A stretch of DNA of 64,000 bases from Leucobacter chromiisoli (GCF_016522505.1 NZ_JAEHOH010000007.1:1-64000); one strand, 5' to 3'; shown: positions 24,472 to 33,763, counted from the stretch's first letter. A program made the numbers and translations. Notes: generated by a model from the letters alone, not told the origin.

Positions 24472-25674
24472 CTAGATGAACGGGGTCGGATCGATGAAGT
24501 TGCCGCCGGAGAGCACTTCGTAGTGGACATGGCAGCCGAAGCTCATCCCGGTGTTGCCGACGTAGCCGATGACAGCTCCGGCGGGCACCCATTGGCCGGA
24601 GACCACCGGCGGTGTGCCGATCTGATGCGCGAAACGGGTCTGATAGCCGTTGTCCTGGTTGAGGTAGGTCATGTATCCGCCGAAGTTGTCGACCCAACCG
24701 GCGACGGCGACGGTGCCGGAGGAGGGCGCGACGATGGGGGTGCCGCAGCCGGCTGGGAGATCGAGCCCGGTGTGACTCGGTGGTTGCCGGAAGTAGGTGG
24801 AGATCCAGGAGATCGGCACCGGCTGGTACCAGCCGGCACCGCCGGGGGTACCGCCGCCACCCCCACCGCCGCCACCTCCGCCGCTCTGTTGCTTTCTGCG
24901 CTCCTCCTCTTCGGCGCGGAGGCGTTCCTCGTAACCGGCGACCGTGTCGGTGGTCGCGTCTTTCAGAGCGGCGAGCTGCGCCTCGAGCTCACGCTGCTGC
25001 GCTTCTTGCGCGAGGAACGTAGTGCGCTGTGCGTCGAGGTTCTCAGCGGCGGTCTGGGCCAGCTGTTCGGCATCGGCTCGCAACTGATCGCGCTCCGTGC
25101 TCGCGGCGTCGGCTTGCTCGCCCAGCGAGGAAGCCGTGTTGCGGGCGAGCTCAGCACTCGCGGCGATGGTGGTGTTGCGCCGGGTGGCTTGCTCCATCAT
25201 CGCGAGGCGGTTCAGCAGGGCGTCGGTGGTCGCTGCGTCGGCCTCGAAGAACATGTCGGCACTGCGGTCGATACCGCCGGAGCGATACATCTGGCCGACG
25301 ACGACCCCCGCTTGGTCTGCGGCGACGTTGGCTTCCTCACGGCTCTTGTCGGCCTTCGCTTGGAGCGTCTCAGCGCGGAGCGCGGCGTCGGCTGCTGCGG
25401 TCTCGGCGTCCTGCCAGCTCGCGTTCGCTTGTTCGGTCGCGACCCGGAGCAGCTCGAGCTCCGCCAGGCTCTGCTCGAGCAGTCCTTCGATCTCCGTGAC
25501 TTTCGCGGCGGCGGCCGCCTCGTTCCGCTTCGCGGCCTGCACGTCGTCCCAGGTGGGCAGCTCGACCCCGTGGGCGGGCGTCGCCCCTCCCGAGAGGAAG
25601 AGGGCGAGGCCGACCAGGGCGGCCGCGAGAGCGCCGACGAGCCGGCGTCTCCGAACGCTTGAGGTGATATTCAT
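24472..25674 (-). CDS. Secreted M23 peptidase with coiled coil (EnvC/NlpD-like)
   Basis: 400 residues: signal peptide (RRRLVGALAAALVGLALFL, cleavage near AHG), a long coiled coil (about 40-270) rich in Ala, Glu and Gln, and a polyglycine hinge (eleven Gly after KQQS). A LytM/M23 domain (about 290-400) follows with Zn ligands in HTGLD and HVHYEV. The complete HxxxD...HxH set suggests an active D,D-endopeptidase acting on peptidoglycan cross-links. Coiled-coil M23 enzymes usually act in daughter-cell separation; here it sits among respiratory maturation genes and may open the wall for envelope assembly or conjugation. Confidence 0.93.
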   Translation of the reverse strand: MNITSSVRRRRLVGALAAALVGLALFLSGGATPAHGVELPTWDDVQAAKRNEAAAAAKVTEIEGLLEQSLAELELLRVATEQANASWQDAETAAADAALRAETLQAKADKSREEANVAADQAGVVVGQMYRSGGIDRSADMFFEADAATTDALLNRLAMMEQATRRNTTIAASAELARNTASSLGEQADAASTERDQLRADAEQLAQTAAENLDAQRTTFLAQEAQQRELEAQLAALKDATTDTVAGYEERLRAEEEERRKQQSGGGGGGGGGGGTPGGAGWYQPVPISWISTYFRQPPSHTGLDLPAGCGTPIVAPSSGTVAVAGWVDNFGGYMTYLNQDNGYQTRFAHQIGTPPVVSGQWVPAGAVIGYVGNTGMSFGCHVHYEVLSGGNFIDPTPFI

Positions 25675-25723
25675 CTGTCTGCTCCTCCTGTCTGCGGAGT
25701 GTGAACGGTCGGATCCTGGGTCT

Positions 25724-26056
25724 CTAGTCGCGAGGCCGTTTGATGAGTGCTCCGGCGATCAGGAAGACGCTGCCGGCGATGGGCTGGGCGAGGATCCAGA
25801 AGATGCCGCTGAAGTTGAACGGATAGACGGGGTTCCAGAGCACGGCGATCGCGACGAAGACTGGCACCCACCACCAGTGGCGGGCTTGCACCGCGAACCA
25901 GGCGACGATGAGCGCGAGGATAGCGATGATGAAGCGGAAGACGGTGAACCAGTCGGTGCCGATGAAGGCGACCGCGACGATGAGTAGGGCGAGTGCGATG
26001 AATCCCGGGAGCAGCGCGTTGCGCTGGTAGGACGGGGGCTGCTGTTTCTGACTCAT
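25724..26056 (-). CDS. Small DUF6804-like membrane protein
   Basis: A 110-residue protein with four hydrophobic helices and few loops; WFAVQARHWWWVPVFVAIAVLWNPVYPFNFSG is the distinctive centre. It overlaps the lspA stop (26053-26056, ATGA), so it is translated with lspA and lnt. Its function is unknown. Confidence 0.8.
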   Translation of the reverse strand: MSQKQQPPSYQRNALLPGFIALALLIVAVAFIGTDWFTVFRFIIAILALIVAWFAVQARHWWWVPVFVAIAVLWNPVYPFNFSGIFWILAQPIAGSVFLIAGALIKRPRD

Positions 26057-26694
26057 GAGTCCGTCGTTTCTGCTCGGGTGGTTACGGGACTACTGGTCGG
26101 CAGTTCGGCCTCGGCGCTCTCGACCGAATCGTCGGTATCTCGAGCGCGGGAGGCTGCGTGGAGGCGCCAAGCACCGAGGGCATAGAGCACGACGCCGGCC
26201 CCGATCGCGACGTCGGCGAGGTTGCCGATGAACAGGTGACCGTAGGCGAGGAAATCGGTGACCGCACCGCTGCCGAATCCTGGCGGGGCGAAGATGCGAT
26301 CGGCGAGGTTGCCGAGGGCACCGCCAAGGATCAGCCCGATCGAGGCGGCGTAGATGCGGTACTTCGTGCGGAGGGCGGCCCGGATAAGGAGCACGGAGGC
26401 GACGATGCCGAGCAGCGTGATGAAGGGGGTGAGCTGGGCACCGATCGAGAACGCGGCCCCGGTGTTGAAGGCGAGCTGCAGCCCGAAGAGGTCGCCGAGC
26501 ACGGGGATGCGGTTCTCCGTGTCGAGGAAGTGCAAGGCGAGTTGTTTGCTGATCACGTCGACAGCGATCGTGAGGGCGGCGATGGCGCAGCTGTAGACGA
26601 ACAGCAGTCGGCGGGAGGGACGGCGGCTTCGGGGCTGCGCCGACGGGCCGGTGCGCTCATCGGCGGGCGGGTCGTGCGGGAGTTCGTAGGTCAT
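26053..26694 (-). CDS. lspA: Prolipoprotein signal peptidase II
   Basis: A 213-residue membrane peptidase with four helices. LspA motifs FNTGAAFS, GNLADRIF and FIGNLADVAIGAG supply the two catalytic Asp residues. The N-terminal 30 residues (PPADERTGPSAQP) and the acidic C-terminal 40 residues are extra. It removes signal peptides from lipoproteins such as TlpA on this island and, formerly, the cupredoxin. It overlaps lnt upstream and the small membrane protein downstream by ATGA. A chromosomal lspA is expected elsewhere, making this an additional copy. Confidence 0.95.
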   Translation of the reverse strand: MTYELPHDPPADERTGPSAQPRSRRPSRRLLFVYSCAIAALTIAVDVISKQLALHFLDTENRIPVLGDLFGLQLAFNTGAAFSIGAQLTPFITLLGIVASVLLIRAALRTKYRIYAASIGLILGGALGNLADRIFAPPGFGSGAVTDFLAYGHLFIGNLADVAIGAGVVLYALGAWRLHAASRARDTDDSVESAEAELPTSSPVTTRAETTDS

Positions 26695-28352
26695 GATGCT
26701 TTCGGCGGGAGTTCGGCTGCTGCGCCGCCCTTTGCGGAGGCAGGCGCGGGCGGGAGGGAGGTCGTGCGGCTCCGTCGCTCGAGCAGGCCCAGTGCGAGGA
26801 GCCCGCCGAGCGCGGCGATGGGGATGATGAGGGTGAGGGTCGGGCCGACGAGCACGGCCGGGGTGAGCCCGGTGCGCAGTGGTACGGCGGTGACGGCGGC
26901 CGCCGGAGAATCGGCGGGTGCGCCGTCGATGATGGTGCCGTCGGGGGCGATGATCTGGCTGGTGCCCACGGTCGATACGTTCACGACGGCACGTCCGGTC
27001 TCGATGGCGCGCATACGCGCGAACTCGAGCTGCTGCAGGTTCTCGTCAGTGCCCCGGAAGTCGGCGTTGTTGGTCTGGAAGGCGTAGAACTGCGCACCGC
27101 CTCGCACCCCGTCCCAGATCACCGAGTCGTAGATGACATCGAAGCAGATTGCGAGCCCGACTTGGATGCCGTCGACGGAGACGAGCGGCGGGTTCGTACC
27201 CGGCGTGTACTCGCGCTGGATGAGGCCGACCAGGTCGGGGACGATGCGTTCGTAGAACCACCGGTCGGGCACATATTCGCCAAAGGGCACCGGGTTCACC
27301 TTGTCATGCATCTGCTCGGCGCTGCCGGCCTCCCAGAGCATCGACGTGTTGTAGGTGTCCTCGCCTCGCGCGGTGGCCGCATTCATGAGGAGCGGGGCCT
27401 CGGCGTTTGCGACGAGCTCGTCGAGGATGCGGGCGGTGGCCGGGGTGTTCAGTGGATCGGAATCGACCCCACCCTCGGGCCACACGAGCAGATCCATCGG
27501 TTCACCGAGGAGTGCGTCGCTCGCTTGCCGCTGGGCGGCGAGCACATCGCCGGGGCTGCGCGTGTCGAAGTAGCCGGCAGGCCCATCACCCTGCACCCAA
27601 CCGACGCGGAGGCTGCCCGCTGCAGTCGTGGGGAACGCCGGCACGAGCAGCAGGGCGAGGATCACCGCTGCGGGCAGCAGCTCGGCGCGTCTCCGGGGTG
27701 CGGGCCGGGCGGCCCAGTCGACGACGCACGCGCAGAGCCAGACGATGAGCAGGGTGAGGCCGGCGACGCCGACCCAGGAAGCGGCTTCGGCGAAGGGGCC
27801 ACCAGCCTGGGACATGCCGATTCTGCCCCACGGGAACCCGCTGTAGGGCCAGGTTCCGAGGAGGAGCTCGCGTGCGGCCCACAGCACCGCGATGAGCACC
27901 GGGAGTAGGAATCGGCGGGTGGCGCGGCGTTCGAGGAGAGCGCCCCAGCGGTAGGCGAGGGCGATCGGGATCGCGCCGAGCGCGAAGAGCAGCGATTCGA
28001 CCCCGGCGAGCGCGACCCACGGGATCGGGCCGAGGAACTGCACGACCCACATGAGGTGCGTGAAGTAGAACGCGGCGCCGTAGGCGAGACCCACGAGAAA
28101 CGCTCCCCCGATGCTGCGGCCCATGAGCGTCCAGAGCCCGCCGGCGATGCTGAGGAAGGCGAGCGGCCACCAGCCGAGGCTCGGGAACGCGGCGTCGAGC
28201 AGCAGGCCCGAGACGGCGGCGATCGGGATCGCCGCGCCCCACGGCAGGCGACGCACCGTGGTGGTGGTGCGCTGCTCGCGCGCACCGCGCCCGAGTGCCG
28301 TGCGGGGCACGTCGGGGTCGTCGCGCAGCGGGAGCGTGTCCGTGGTCGTCAC
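26691..28352 (-). CDS. lnt: Apolipoprotein N-acyltransferase
   Basis: 553 residues: six to seven N-terminal membrane helices, then a nitrilase-fold domain (about 240-500) with the Lnt triad: Glu in WPEGGVDSDP, Lys in HDKVNPVPFGEYVP, Cys in LAICFDVIYDS. It adds the third acyl chain to the lipoprotein Cys. A final helix (LTLIIPIAALGGLLALGLLE) is present. It overlaps lspA by ATGA, forming a lipoprotein-maturation pair on a mobile island. The N-terminal 40 residues are a Thr/Arg-rich cytosolic tail. Confidence 0.94.
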   Translation of the reverse strand: MTTTDTLPLRDDPDVPRTALGRGAREQRTTTTVRRLPWGAAIPIAAVSGLLLDAAFPSLGWWPLAFLSIAGGLWTLMGRSIGGAFLVGLAYGAAFYFTHLMWVVQFLGPIPWVALAGVESLLFALGAIPIALAYRWGALLERRATRRFLLPVLIAVLWAARELLLGTWPYSGFPWGRIGMSQAGGPFAEAASWVGVAGLTLLIVWLCACVVDWAARPAPRRRAELLPAAVILALLLVPAFPTTAAGSLRVGWVQGDGPAGYFDTRSPGDVLAAQRQASDALLGEPMDLLVWPEGGVDSDPLNTPATARILDELVANAEAPLLMNAATARGEDTYNTSMLWEAGSAEQMHDKVNPVPFGEYVPDRWFYERIVPDLVGLIQREYTPGTNPPLVSVDGIQVGLAICFDVIYDSVIWDGVRGGAQFYAFQTNNADFRGTDENLQQLEFARMRAIETGRAVVNVSTVGTSQIIAPDGTIIDGAPADSPAAAVTAVPLRTGLTPAVLVGPTLTLIIPIAALGGLLALGLLERRSRTTSLPPAPASAKGGAAAELPPKAS

Positions 28353-28400
28353 AGCGGCCTCCTTCCTGGTGCTCGAATCGCGGGTGTGGTCGGGGGCGGC

Positions 28401-29408
28401 TCAGCTGACGCCGGAGTAGGCGTGCAGGCCCTGGAAGTAGAGGTTGACGATGGTGAAGTTGAAGATCACCGTGGCGAAGCCGATGAGCGACAGCCACGCC
28501 GACTTCGTGCCGCGCCAGCCGCGGGTGGCGCGGGCGTGGATGTACCCGGCGTAGATCACCCAGATCACGAACGTCCACACCTCCTTGACGTCGAAGCCCC
28601 AATAGCGGCCCCAGGATTCGTTCGCCCAGATCGCTCCGGCGATGAGCGTGAACGTCCAGAAGATGAAGCCGAGAATCGCGAAGCGGTAGGCGAGCGTCTC
28701 GAGCACCTCGGCCTTCGGGAGCGTGCGCAGGTAGCCGCGATCCGGGGCAACCTCTTCGCCCCCGGTGGCCTTGATCCGCTCGCGGCGTGCCTGCAGCAGC
28801 TGCATCGTCGATAGGCCCGCCGCGATCGCGAGCAGCGCGGTGGCGAGCGAGGCGACGAAGACGTGGATGATGAGCCAGATGCTCTTGAGCGGATCCATCA
28901 GCGGGGTCACTTCGACGTAGAAGGAGATCGTCGATCCACCGAGGAAGAACACCACCATGCCGACGATGAAGACGCCGAGGAACCGGAGGTCGTACCAGCG
29001 CAAGGCGGCGAGGTAGACGGCGACGATCAGCAGGGTGCCGATGAGGGCGAACTCGTACATATTCGCCCACGGCACCCGTTCGGCCGCGATCCCGCGCGTG
29101 ACCGTGGCGGCGAGATGGAGCGCGAAGCCGAGGGCGGTGAACGCGATACCGAGGCGCGCGAAGTAGCGCCGTGACCGTTCGGCACCGGGCACGCGGAGGC
29201 TCCCCTCCCCTCCCCCGTTCTGCGGGGAGGCTGCGGGGCCTCCGGCCGCGCCGACGAGCGCGGCCTCCCGCTGTTTGATGGGTGCGGCCGAGGCGCGCTG
29301 CGAGAGGTCGTAGGCGAAGGCGAGGAACGCAAGGACGTAGATCGTGATCGCTGACCAGACGGCGAGCACGGAGAACTCGTCGAGCGCGGCCTGCAGTTGC
29401 AGATCCAT
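28401..29408 (-). CDS. ccsB: Cytochrome c biogenesis protein CcsB (CcsA/ResC type, heme handling)
   Basis: 335 residues with about eight membrane helices. The WWD-type loop ESWGRYWGFDVKEVWTF and flanking His residues (LIIHVFVASLATALLAI, YAGYIHARATRGW) bind and present heme outside the membrane. It works with ResB as the system II cytochrome c synthetase. It lies 48 bp after lnt and 2 bp from the DsbA-like gene in a minus-strand run. All characteristic residues are present. Confidence 0.95.
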   Translation of the reverse strand: MDLQLQAALDEFSVLAVWSAITIYVLAFLAFAYDLSQRASAAPIKQREAALVGAAGGPAASPQNGGGEGSLRVPGAERSRRYFARLGIAFTALGFALHLAATVTRGIAAERVPWANMYEFALIGTLLIVAVYLAALRWYDLRFLGVFIVGMVVFFLGGSTISFYVEVTPLMDPLKSIWLIIHVFVASLATALLAIAAGLSTMQLLQARRERIKATGGEEVAPDRGYLRTLPKAEVLETLAYRFAILGFIFWTFTLIAGAIWANESWGRYWGFDVKEVWTFVIWVIYAGYIHARATRGWRGTKSAWLSLIGFATVIFNFTIVNLYFQGLHAYSGVS

Positions 29409-29410
29409 GG

Positions 29411-30151
29411 CTACTCCTTGCTCTCCGCGATCGCCGCGTCGAGGGCGTCGGTGATGTCGGTGACGGTCTGGGGTTGCAGCAGCTCACCGTTCAGGAAGAA
29501 CGTCGGGGTGCCGCGCACGCCGAGCGACATGCCGGCGTTGTGGTCTTCTTCGACCCTCGCTTGGGTTGCAGGGTCGGCGACGGCCGCATCGAAGGCGTCC
29601 ATGTCGAGTCCGAGCTCCTCGGCGTAGCCGCGGATCTTGTCGGCCTGCGAGTCTTGCTGCTCCGCCCATTCGGACTGCGACTCGAAGAGCTTCTGGTACA
29701 TCTCCTCGAACTTGCCCTGCTGCGACGCGGCCTCGACCGCGATGGCGGCGTTCATGGAGTTCGTGTGGTTGGTGATGAAGTAGCGGGCGACATAGGTGAT
29801 CTGCCCGTCGTACTGTTTGCGGATCTCCTCGATCACCGGGTAGACGGCGCCGCAGGCCTCGCATTCGAAGTCGAGGAACTCGACGAGCACGGGTGCACCC
29901 TCGCCGGCGTCGTCGAGGACGTGCGAGTTCTCCTGCACGAGCGGCACTTCGCTCTGCGTGGGGGTTCCGCCGCCCGTTCCGCCGCTGTTCGACGCCTCGC
30001 CGGGCGCCTGGACTTCGGGCCGGTTGAGCACCGAGATGAGGATCAGGATGAGCGCGATGAGCAGCACGGCGGGAATGGCGATGAGTGCCGCCTTCTGCGA
30101 GGTGCTCAGCTTCTTGTTCGGTTTCTGCACGGTGTGCGGGGGCCAGTTCAT
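29411..30151 (-). CDS. Membrane-anchored DsbA/DsbG-like thioredoxin-fold protein
   Basis: 246 residues. The N-terminal anchor (AALIAIPAVLLIALILILIS) is followed by a Gly/Thr linker and a DsbA-type domain from about 70. Active site C97-EA-C100 in DFECEACGAVYPV and the cis-Pro loop VRGTPTFFLNG are intact. It probably oxidises or isomerises extracytoplasmic thiols, such as cytochrome c CxxCH or copper-protein cysteines. The VKOR at 4.8-5.4 kb is a candidate reoxidant. It overlaps resB by ATGA. Confidence 0.92.
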   Translation of the reverse strand: MNWPPHTVQKPNKKLSTSQKAALIAIPAVLLIALILILISVLNRPEVQAPGEASNSGGTGGGTPTQSEVPLVQENSHVLDDAGEGAPVLVEFLDFECEACGAVYPVIEEIRKQYDGQITYVARYFITNHTNSMNAAIAVEAASQQGKFEEMYQKLFESQSEWAEQQDSQADKIRGYAEELGLDMDAFDAAVADPATQARVEEDHNAGMSLGVRGTPTFFLNGELLQPQTVTDITDALDAAIAESKE

Positions 30152-31869
30152 GGGGTTCCCTTCTTGAAAAGCGGTGACGGTAGTTGCTCGGCGATGGCCG
30201 AGAGGTGGCTGGTGCGGAACTGTTCGACGGCGCGCTCGAGGCCTGGATCCTCACCGCGGGCGAGGCCGGCGTACTCGATCTTGACCTTGCGGCCGCCGAC
30301 GACTGGTCGGGTGAGGGTGGCTTTCACCCAGAGCCGACGGCGCGGCACGAGGAGGCCGGTGATGAGGCCGACCGTGGCGAGGATGGAGAAGACAAGCACC
30401 CAGGTGGCGCCGGTGTCGCGCTGGATCTGCAGCGAGACGAAGCGCTTGATCGACTCTTCGGCGCCCTCGGTGACGGTGAGATCCTCGAAGGTGATAGTTC
30501 CCATCCCGTTCGGGAGGTCGGCGGTGTCGCCGGGGGTGAGCTCGATCGAGTCGATACCGGTGTCGCCGCCGGTGATCTGGGTCATCGATTGGGTGTCGAG
30601 CTGGTACACCGAGCGCGGAGTGCCGTCGTCAATGCCGAGGTCTCCTGTGAACACGTTGAACGTCATCATCGGGTTGTAGAGGTCGGGGAACACCGAGTAG
30701 TAGGCGCCGGTGTCCAAGGTGCTCTGCGTCGGGTACAGGAAGCCGATGAGCCCGACCTGCTCAGGCAGACCGTCGGGGACTTTGATCACGCCGAGCGAGG
30801 TCATCGCGGAATCCTGCGGGAGGAAGGGCTGGGGTTCCTGGTAGACGACGTCTCCGGCGGCGTTGCGGATCGTGATCATCGGCGCGTAGCCGTTACCGAG
30901 GAGGTAGATGCGGTCGCCGTTCACCTCGATCGGTGCGTTCACCCGCACGGTCTCGGCACGGGTGTCGTCGTCCCCGGCCTCTCGGATGGAGAGGTGGGCA
31001 GCGAAGTTGCCTGCCTGCCCCGCACCGGGCTTCCCAGGGTCGACGTACTCGACGTCGAAGCTGTCGAGGCTCAGTGCGTAGGGGGTGAGTGAGCTTCGGT
31101 CGAAGTACCGTCCTGGCGAGAACGAGGAGTAGGCGCTCTCGCTGTTCACGAAGGTGGTGCCTTGGACGATGACGCGATCGCCGGTGTAGTTGAGGCCGGT
31201 GCTCAGCAGCACGGTCACGAGGATCCCGACGAGTGCCGAGTGGAAGACGAGGTTGCCGGTTTCGCGCAGGTAACCGCGTTCGGCGGATACCGACCAGGAA
31301 GTCGCGCTGTCGTAGCGGGCGGTGCGGTATCCGCGGCGTCGCAGCTCGCTCTCGGCGATCGCGATGGCCTGGGCGACGTCGGCTTCGGAGGTGCGATCAT
31401 CGACGAGTTGCAGATCGTTGGAGGAATAGCCGACCATGCGCTGCAGCCGGGCCGGGGTCTTCGGCGCCGGCGCGCGGAGCGCTTTCGCATGATGCTTGAT
31501 CCGCGGGATGATGCAGCCGATGAGGGAGACGAACAGCAGCAGGTAGATGGCCGAGAACCAGGCCGAGCTGTAGACGTCGAACAGCTGCAGTTTGTCGATG
31601 GTGGGGGCGAGCTCGGGGTTGTCGTCGAAGTACTTCACGACGCCGTTGGGGTCGGCTTGGCGCTGTGGGAAGAGCGAGCCGGGGATCGCGGCAATCGCCA
31701 TGAGCAGGAGCAGGATGAGCGCGGTGCGCATGCTCGTGAGCTGCCGCCACCCCCATCGGAGCCAGCCCTGCCACCCGAGGCCGACGTCGCCGCTGCCGCG
31801 TTCGGTGGAGTCGACGTGATCGCTTGGGCGTGCGGGGAGGGTATCGTTCTCAGAGCGGGAGCTGGACAT
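30148..31869 (-). CDS. resB: Cytochrome c biogenesis protein ResB
   Basis: 573 residues. Three N-terminal helices (TALILLLLMAIAAIPGSLFPQR, SAWFSAIYLLLFVSLIGCII, LVFHSALVGILVTVLLS), a large external domain (about 220-470) and a final helix (WVLVFSILATVGLITGLLVPRRR) are the ResB/Ccs1 plan. It is the partner of CcsB in attaching heme to apocytochrome c. Its start overlaps the ccdA stop by 20 nt and its stop overlaps the DsbA-like gene, indicating a tightly packed operon. Confidence 0.95.
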   Translation of the reverse strand: MSSSRSENDTLPARPSDHVDSTERGSGDVGLGWQGWLRWGWRQLTSMRTALILLLLMAIAAIPGSLFPQRQADPNGVVKYFDDNPELAPTIDKLQLFDVYSSAWFSAIYLLLFVSLIGCIIPRIKHHAKALRAPAPKTPARLQRMVGYSSNDLQLVDDRTSEADVAQAIAIAESELRRRGYRTARYDSATSWSVSAERGYLRETGNLVFHSALVGILVTVLLSTGLNYTGDRVIVQGTTFVNSESAYSSFSPGRYFDRSSLTPYALSLDSFDVEYVDPGKPGAGQAGNFAAHLSIREAGDDDTRAETVRVNAPIEVNGDRIYLLGNGYAPMITIRNAAGDVVYQEPQPFLPQDSAMTSLGVIKVPDGLPEQVGLIGFLYPTQSTLDTGAYYSVFPDLYNPMMTFNVFTGDLGIDDGTPRSVYQLDTQSMTQITGGDTGIDSIELTPGDTADLPNGMGTITFEDLTVTEGAEESIKRFVSLQIQRDTGATWVLVFSILATVGLITGLLVPRRRLWVKATLTRPVVGGRKVKIEYAGLARGEDPGLERAVEQFRTSHLSAIAEQLPSPLFKKGTP

Positions 31870-32614
31870 TCGCCATCACCCCCTGCAGGGAGGACATGAG
31901 GCGCGTCCAGAGCCCGCTTACCATGAGCAGGCCGAGCACGACGAGGACAACTCCGCCGGCGATGTTGATGGCGCGGATGTGACGCCGCAGGAACGACATC
32001 GAGCGGGTGGCCCAGCCGAGCCCGAGGGCGAGCAGCAGGAACGGGATACCGAGGCCGAGCGAGTAGGCGACGCCGAGCAGCCCCGCACGGACGGGGTCGC
32101 CGAGGTTCCACGACACGGAGATGATCGCGGCGAGGGTGGGCCCGATGCACGGTGTCCAGCCGATACCGAGGGCGAGACCGAGCAGTGGCGCCCCGGCGAG
32201 GCCCAGGCGTGAGCGGAAGCGGGGTCGGACAGTGCGCTGCATCTTGCGGAAGACCCCGACGAAGGCGAGCCCCATGACGATCACGACGACGCCGAGGATA
32301 CGGGTGGCGATGTCGGCATAGGCGAGGAAGACCTGGCCGAAGACACCTCCGAGCACGGTGACAGTGACGAACACGATGGAGAATCCGGCGATGAACAGGA
32401 GAACACCCAGGAGCAGGCGGCGGCGCTGTGCGGTGGTGCCGCGGGCAGGTGCAAAGCTCGGCTCGACGGGGGCGACGGCGGAGCCAAGGTAGCCGAAGTA
32501 ACCGGGTACGAGCGGAAGCACGCAGGGGGAGGCGAAGGAGACGAAGCCGGCGAGTGCGGCGATGAGCACACCCGCCCAGAGTGCGCCGTCGAAAACGAGA
32601 TCGCTCGGGTTCAT
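31850..32614 (-). CDS. ccdA: Thiol-electron transporter CcdA
   Basis: 254 residues, six membrane helices. The two conserved cysteines lie in ASPCVLPLVPGY and GIGWTPCIGPTL. CcdA carries electrons from cytoplasmic thioredoxin across the membrane to TlpA/ResA-type proteins to keep cytochrome c thiols reduced. It overlaps tlpA (32611-32614, ATGA) and resB. The island's TrxA could feed it if a thioredoxin reductase is available. Confidence 0.95.
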   Translation of the reverse strand: MNPSDLVFDGALWAGVLIAALAGFVSFASPCVLPLVPGYFGYLGSAVAPVEPSFAPARGTTAQRRRLLLGVLLFIAGFSIVFVTVTVLGGVFGQVFLAYADIATRILGVVVIVMGLAFVGVFRKMQRTVRPRFRSRLGLAGAPLLGLALGIGWTPCIGPTLAAIISVSWNLGDPVRAGLLGVAYSLGLGIPFLLLALGLGWATRSMSFLRRHIRAINIAGGVVLVVLGLLMVSGLWTRLMSSLQGVMANVQLPL

Positions 32615-33240
32615 GGCGTCTCCGCGAGTGCGTCGGCGACGAGCGTGTCGAGGATGGAGGCGGACTCGAGTTGCCCGATGATGCGGGCCGCGACGCGCCC
32701 CTCGCGGTCGAGCACGAGCGTGGTGGGCGTGGCCTGGATCGGGGTGACGCCGGCGAAGGCCTGCTTGACGCGGCCGTCGTTCACATCGATGATGCTCGGG
32801 TAGGTGATGCCGTTCTCTTCGGCGAAGGCGACGGCGGTTGCGGGCTGGTCGTAGATGTTCACACCGAGGAACCCGACGCCCTCATCCTGGTAGTTCAGCC
32901 AGACCTCCTCGAGCATGGGGGCCTCGATGATGCAGGGGCCGCAGGCGGCGTACCAGAAGTTCACGACGTACACCTCTCCGGCGTAGTCGTCGCTGGAAAC
33001 CGGGTCGCCGTATTCGGTGGTGCCGCTGAAGCTCACGGCGGCGCCACGCTCGTCGACCGGAATCTCGACGATGCGGCCATCAGAAGTGCCGCTTCGTTCA
33101 CTGCCCTGCTGGTACTGTTCCGACATCGGCGCGGCGGCTGTGCAGCCGATCAGCCCAATGCTGATTGCGGCGGTCGCTACGAGTGCGGTCAGCAGCAGGT
33201 ACGTCGGTTTGGACGTCCTCAAGTTCCTGGTTCTCCTCAT
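32611..33240 (-). CDS. TlpA/ResA-like thiol reductase lipoprotein
   Basis: A 209-residue protein with a lipoprotein signal ending GLIGC (Cys 33). An AhpC/TSA-thioredoxin domain has C100-GP-C103 in YAACGPCIIEAPMLEE and a cis-Pro loop IQATPTTLVLDREG. It would reduce the CxxCH thiols of apocytochrome c, recharged by CcdA next to it. It is the first gene of the cytochrome c system II operon tlpA > ccdA > resB > dsbA-like > ccsB. As a lipoprotein it is a direct client of LspA and Lnt encoded downstream. Confidence 0.94.
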   Translation of the reverse strand: MRRTRNLRTSKPTYLLLTALVATAAISIGLIGCTAAAPMSEQYQQGSERSGTSDGRIVEIPVDERGAAVSFSGTTEYGDPVSSDDYAGEVYVVNFWYAACGPCIIEAPMLEEVWLNYQDEGVGFLGVNIYDQPATAVAFAEENGITYPSIIDVNDGRVKQAFAGVTPIQATPTTLVLDREGRVAARIIGQLESASILDTLVADALAETP

Positions 33241-33313
33241 TCCTCAACGCGTGGTCGCGGGCATGGCGGACGTGCCGGCCCGTTCCTGCCTCAGGGGGCA
33301 GCGTGAGGGGCGC

Positions 33314-33751
33314 TTAAATGCGCAGGAGGCTGAGGTCGTGCAGGCCGAAGCGATGCCTGCCGCGATGATTGAACGCTGCAGTTGCGGCGATCGGAGCGAT
33401 CTGGGGGCGCTGGCGTTGGAACCGCATCTGCCTGCAGCGGAGCGCGAAGACGATCAGGATCGCCAAGGCAAAGCCGCAGAGTATCCCGAGCAGGCAGGTG
33501 ACAACACCGATCAGGATGTCGTCGCTGGCGGTGGTCTCCCCCACGGTGTCGGCGAAGTGTCCCACTGCGGCGTCGAAGGAGGTGGCTGCGACCGTGTTCG
33601 AGGCGGCCGCCGGCGCGGAGAAGCCGACATCATCGGCGTGGGAGACGCCCCACAAGCCCACGACGGTGACGATTGCGGCGAGGAGCAGCGTCGCGGCTCT
33701 CATCGTGAATCGTCGCCGCGTGATGCGGGCACTGCGGGGAACTGAGGACAC
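33314..33751 (-). CDS. DUF6153-like small membrane protein
   Basis: A 145-residue protein: signal-anchor helix (AATLLLAAIVTVVGLWGVSH), an external Ala/Ser/Asp-rich segment, and a second helix (GVVTCLLGILCGFALAILIVFAL) before a basic tail. Such proteins sit near copper and oxidase genes in actinobacteria; no function is known. The GTG at 33751 was chosen because an extended -10 (GGTATAAT) ends 7 bp upstream, predicting a leaderless mRNA that starts at this codon. A second protein of the same layout is at 36381-36809. Confidence 0.75.
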   Translation of the reverse strand: MSSVPRSARITRRRFTMRAATLLLAAIVTVVGLWGVSHADDVGFSAPAAASNTVAATSFDAAVGHFADTVGETTASDDILIGVVTCLLGILCGFALAILIVFALRCRQMRFQRQRPQIAPIAATAAFNHRGRHRFGLHDLSLLRI

Positions 33752-33757
33752 ACCCCG

Positions 33758-33763
33758 ATTATA
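33758..33763 (-). promoter_or_regulatory. Extended -10 promoter for the DUF6153-like gene
   Basis: On the minus strand GGTATAAT, a perfect -10 with a G-rich extension, is followed by six bases and then the GTG start. Transcription would begin at or next to the start codon, so the mRNA is leaderless, as is common in actinobacteria. No good -35 is seen. Confidence 0.65.

Noticed and set aside
24842-24890. CCG/CCA-rich microsatellite in the M23 gene
   Set aside because: It encodes the polyglycine hinge in frame and needs no separate explanation.
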